In this document: positions 5,382 to 7,193 of the stretch, one piece after another
Layout: every line of letters starts with the position of its first letter
Numbering within the stretch: position 1 is the first letter of the stretch
NCBI GenBank assembly: GCA_947629605.1
Contig: CANREK010000065.1
Location: forward strand, 1 to 7,193
Reading direction: 5' to 3'
Source: an uncultured Clostridia bacterium
GTDB taxonomy: Bacteria > Bacillota > Clostridia > Christensenellales > Borkfalkiaceae
DNA length: 7,193 nucleotides
The notes under the pieces: model-generated
Seen by the model: only the letters and a program-made list of their open reading frames with translations
Told to the model about the DNA's origin: nothing
Database searches by the model: none
Position numbers and translations under genes: made by a program

Positions 5382-5559
5382 GTGCCCGCGTTACACCGTT
5401 GTGCTCATGGCGTACCAAAGGCGCACGGCATGCGCCGCCGCGCTCATGCTGCCCCGCCCGCACGTTCTTTATGGCGTCGAAGGGCGGCACGCGGAGCGTA
5501 GCGACGAAGTAACGTATGTGAAGGCCGGCAAGCCTACGGAAGTACATACTCCGCCGCAC
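5382..5559. other. Non-coding stretch with degenerate repeat pieces
   Basis: I see no gene here. GCGCACGGCATGCGCC near 5421 followed by CGCGCTCAT resembles a decayed copy of the 31-base terminator repeat. A segment at about 5511-5550 has GTATGT and ACATAC arms around GGCCGGCAAGCC, and its ACATACTCCGC end also occurs at 2080-2090. The short ORFs that cross it have the composition of repeats and no start signals. Confidence 0.5.
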
Positions 5560-5762
5560 ACACCCCTTCCGTCACTGCGTGACACCCACCCCTCAGAGGG
5601 GTGGGCAAGTCTTGGCTCCCCCTTGGGTGGAGCGGCACCCTTCTTGCTCAACAGCCCTGTGGGCTGTGAGCGTGCCGCGACAGGAGCGGTGGCACCCGCG
5701 ACGGGCTTTGCGGCGGTTCCTGCCGCCCAAAGGGAGCTCCCGCACGGCGGGTGAGGGGGTGT
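5560..5762. repeat. Multi-hairpin repeat element, expanded copy B
   Basis: This copy has the same order of structures as copy A and the same orientation. The outer stem is ACACCCC (5560-5566) with GGGGTGT (5756-5762); hairpin I is GTCAC-TGC-GTGAC (5571-5583); hairpin II has ACCCCT/AGGGGT arms; hairpin IV is CCCGC-ACG-GCGGG. Hairpin III is enlarged: GCTCCC (5615-5620) pairs with GGGAGC (5732-5737), then TTGGGTGG (5623-5630) pairs with CCGCCCAA (5723-5730, one G-T pair), and the extra sequence inside carries a further hairpin ACAGCCC-TGT-GGGCTGT (5651-5667). The expansion therefore sits at the hairpin tip and keeps the stem. Confidence 0.75.
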
Positions 5763-5766
5763 TTCT

Positions 5767-5821
5767 CCGCCCGTTTGCTGGGATTCTTCCCCTTCGGCTA
5801 CGCTCAGGGTCAGAATGAGCG
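5767..5821. repeat. Long variant of the GATTCTTCGC..CAGAATGA repeat
   Basis: It begins like the 42-base units at 2031 and 2087 (CCGCCCGTTTGCTGGGATTC) and ends with the same AGAATGAGCG. The middle is longer, with CCC added on one side (5790-5792) and GGG on the other (5807-5809), so the added bases can pair and lengthen the stem between ATTCT (5783-5787) and AGAAT (5812-5816). Confidence 0.65.
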
Positions 5822-5842
5822 GCGGGGCTGTGCCCCGCCGCT
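5818..5842. repeat. Perfect 11-bp GC hairpin
   Basis: AGCGGCGGGGC (5818-5828) pairs fully with GCCCCGCCGCT (5832-5842) around a TGT loop. No T run follows on either strand, so it is not a standard intrinsic terminator. It joins the 42-base-type repeat to the inverted AT-rich arm, and the same GCGGCGGGG string occurs at 1897-1905. Confidence 0.6.
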
Positions 5843-5859
5843 GTATTCTATAATCATGT

Positions 5860-5888
5860 CCCCGCCGCAATTTTTCATTTTTAATTTT
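5860..5888. repeat. AT-rich repeat arm, right copy (inverted)
   Basis: CCCCGCCGC (5860-5868) followed directly by the complement of the 20-mer seen at 1870-1889 (here 5869-5888) forms an inverted match to the left arm, about 4 kb away. The similarity continues outward as AT-rich sequence (AATTTTTAATTT). No clear target-site duplication was found outside the arms. Confidence 0.55.
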
Positions 5889-5924
5889 GAATTTTTAATT
5901 TCTCCCCTATTTTTTCCTTGTTCG

Positions 5925-5953
5925 TTTACAAAGCGATGAAATTGTGGTATAAT
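5925..5953 (+). promoter_or_regulatory. Sigma-A promoter of pckG with extended -10
   Basis: TTTACA (5925-5930, five of six) and TATAAT (5948-5953, perfect) are 17 bases apart, and TGG directly before the -10 gives an extended -10. Predicted start is near 5960, with a leader of about 66 bases. No riboswitch or attenuator structure is evident in that leader. Confidence 0.85.
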
Positions 5954-6025
5954 ATAAAATGACGGAGAATGGCGCAAAGGCCCGCTCCGCACGCATACGA
6001 TACCAAGTTAGGAGGATCTCTTTCT

Positions 6026-7193
6026 ATGGCACTGACCGAAAACAAAAAAGTTCTCGACTTCGTTCAAAAGAGCGCCGAACTCGCCGAGCCCGACAACATC
6101 GTCTGGATCGACGGCAGTGAAGCACAGCTCGCCGCGCTCCGCGAAGAGGCCGTCAAGACGGGCGAGATGATAAAGCTCAATCAAGAAAAGCTCCCCGGGT
6201 GCTACTATCACCGCACGGCGGAAAACGACGTCGCCCGCGTGGAGGACCGCACGTTCATCTGTTGCAGAAACAAGGATGACGCCGGTCCCATCAACTATTG
6301 GATGGACCCCAAGGAGGCATACGCCCTCTGCGGCGAGATCGCCCGCGGCAAGATGAAGGGCCGCACGATGTACGTCATCCCCTATTCGATGGGCGTCGTC
6401 GGTTCCCCCTTCTCCAAGATCGGCATCGAAGTCACCGACTCCATCTATGTCGTTCTCAACATGGCGATCATGACGCGGGTCGGCACCGAGTGCTACGACT
6501 ATTTGGGAAAGGATGGCGACTTCATCAAGGGCTTCCACTGCAAGTGCGACGTGGATCCCGACAAGCGCTACATCATGCATTTCCCCGAGGATGACACCAT
6601 CATCTCGGTCAACTCTGCCTATGGCGGAAACGTGCTTCTCGGCAAAAAGTGCTTCGCGCTCCGCATTGCCTCCTATCTCGGCAGAAAGGAGGGCTGGATG
6701 GCCGAACACATGCTCATCTTGGGCGTGACCTTCCCCGACGGCAGAAAGAAATATGTCGCCGCCGCCTTCCCCTCCGCCTGCGGCAAGACCAACCTCGCCA
6801 TGCTCATTCCCCCCAAACACTATCTCGAAAAGGGATACAAGGTGGAGACCGTCGGCGATGACATCGCATGGATCCGCGTCGGCAAGGATGGAAGGCTGTG
6901 GGCGGTGAATCCCGAGAACGGCTTCTTCGGCGTCGCCCCCGGGACCAACGAAAAGTCCAACCCCAACGCCCTCGCGGCGACGAGACAGGGGACCATCTTC
7001 ACCAATGTCGCCATCGACCCCTCGGATAACACCGTCTGGTGGGAAGGGCTCACCAAACAGGCGCCCGCACATCTCATCGATTGGCTCGGTAAGCCTTGGA
7101 CCCCCGACATGGGCACCAAGGCGGCGCACCCGAATTCCCGTTTCACGGCTCCCGCGACGGGCTGCCCTGCCTCTCCCCCGAGTTCGACTCCAA
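6026..7193 (+). CDS. pckG: GTP-type phosphoenolpyruvate carboxykinase, N-terminal part
   Basis: The enzyme catalyses oxaloacetate + GTP to/from PEP + CO2 + GDP in the cytoplasm, feeding gluconeogenesis or, in fermenters, running toward oxaloacetate. About 382 of the roughly 600 residues usual for the family are present; the gene runs off the window. Family landmarks are in order: LLGKKCFALR (204-213, metal-ligand Lys), GWMAEHMLILG (223-233, metal-ligand His228), the P-loop FPSACGKTN (248-256, with the mobile Cys252), VGDDIAW (276-282, metal-ligand Asp279), NPENGFFGVAPGT (295-307) and HPNSRFTAPA (368-377). The ATG has AGGAGG (6010-6015) 10 bases upstream. After residue 381 the frame no longer fits: in the literal frame the end reads C-P-A-S-P-P-S-S-T-P. 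The neighbouring frame from base 7171 reads L-S-P-E-F-D-S, which fits the family pattern C-P-x-[IL]-[DS]-P-E-[WF]. One base seems to be missing at about 7169-7171. Confidence 0.95.
   Translation, partial: MALTENKKVLDFVQKSAELAEPDNIVWIDGSEAQLAALREEAVKTGEMIKLNQEKLPGCYYHRTAENDVARVEDRTFICCRNKDDAGPINYWMDPKEAYALCGEIARGKMKGRTMYVIPYSMGVVGSPFSKIGIEVTDSIYVVLNMAIMTRVGTECYDYLGKDGDFIKGFHCKCDVDPDKRYIMHFPEDDTIISVNSAYGGNVLLGKKCFALRIASYLGRKEGWMAEHMLILGVTFPDGRKKYVAAAFPSACGKTNLAMLIPPKHYLEKGYKVETVGDDIAWIRVGKDGRLWAVNPENGFFGVAPGTNEKSNPNALAATRQGTIFTNVAIDPSDNTVWWEGLTKQAPAHLIDWLGKPWTPDMGTKAAHPNSRFTAPATGCPASPPSSTP

Noticed and set aside
5260..5559. N-terminal extension of 100 residues on the AAA/DUF4143 protein
   Set aside because: It runs through the sigma-A promoter and repeat DNA, lacks family similarity, and the start at 5259 has both a ribosome binding site and the typical family N-terminus.
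5380..5870. Short ORFs on both strands between the ATPase and pckG
   Set aside because: They are translations of the hairpin repeats (Pro/Gly/Arg/Ser-rich, with similar strings at 1888-2208) and have no start signals.
6008..7129. Open frame of 373 codons on the - strand under pckG
   Set aside because: pckG on the + strand carries clear family motifs throughout; the antisense frame is a codon-bias shadow.

Overview
The window looks like chromosomal DNA from a spore-forming, Gram-positive member of the Clostridia. The evidence is a GerAB/Ger(x)C spore germination pair, strong AGGAGG-type ribosome binding sites, sigma-A promoters with 17-base spacers, and a GTP-type PEP carboxykinase. The GC-rich core genes and structured intergenic repeats would suit an uncultured gut clostridial lineage. 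Genus or species cannot be named from this sequence.

Layout. Bases 1-1857 (+) hold the 3' end of a GerAB-type germinant receptor permease and a complete Ger(x)C subunit that overlaps it. Bases 1858-2204 have no gene and carry an AT-rich repeat arm, a multi-hairpin repeat, two 42-base repeats and a bidirectional terminator. Bases 2205-3350 (-) are a two-gene operon of single-pass membrane proteins of unknown function. It is driven by a perfect consensus promoter and diverges from a small XRE-family regulator (3468-3779, +). Bases 3937-5259 (-) encode an AAA/DUF4143 ATPase with its own promoter, behind which lies a cluster of ATGTGA-like boxes. Bases 5382-5924 have no gene and hold a second, expanded copy of the multi-hairpin repeat, a third 42-base-type repeat, a very strong hairpin, and an AT-rich arm inverted relative to the one at 1870. 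Bases 6026-7193 (+) are the first two thirds of pckG. It has a good promoter and an apparent one-base deletion about 25 bases before the window ends.

How it fits together. Two ordinary chromosomal functions, spore germination and PEP/oxaloacetate interconversion, flank an accessory block of about 3 kb made of an XRE regulator, two membrane proteins and an AAA/DUF4143 ATPase. Repeat clusters border the block on both sides. The multi-hairpin repeats are in direct orientation and the AT-rich arms in inverted orientation, so the block may be mobile or prone to deletion. That is inference. The XRE protein probably controls itself and the divergent membrane operon, because palindromes cover both predicted promoters.

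The most unusual signal is the repeat copied at 1919-2018 and 5560-5762. It folds into several hairpins closed by a common outer stem, and in one hairpin two of five base pairs differ between copies by compensatory changes. Other points are a missing lipobox cysteine in the Ger(x)C protein, a Glu-to-Lys change in the nuclease-like motif of the DUF4143 protein, and an exact 31-base terminator repeat.
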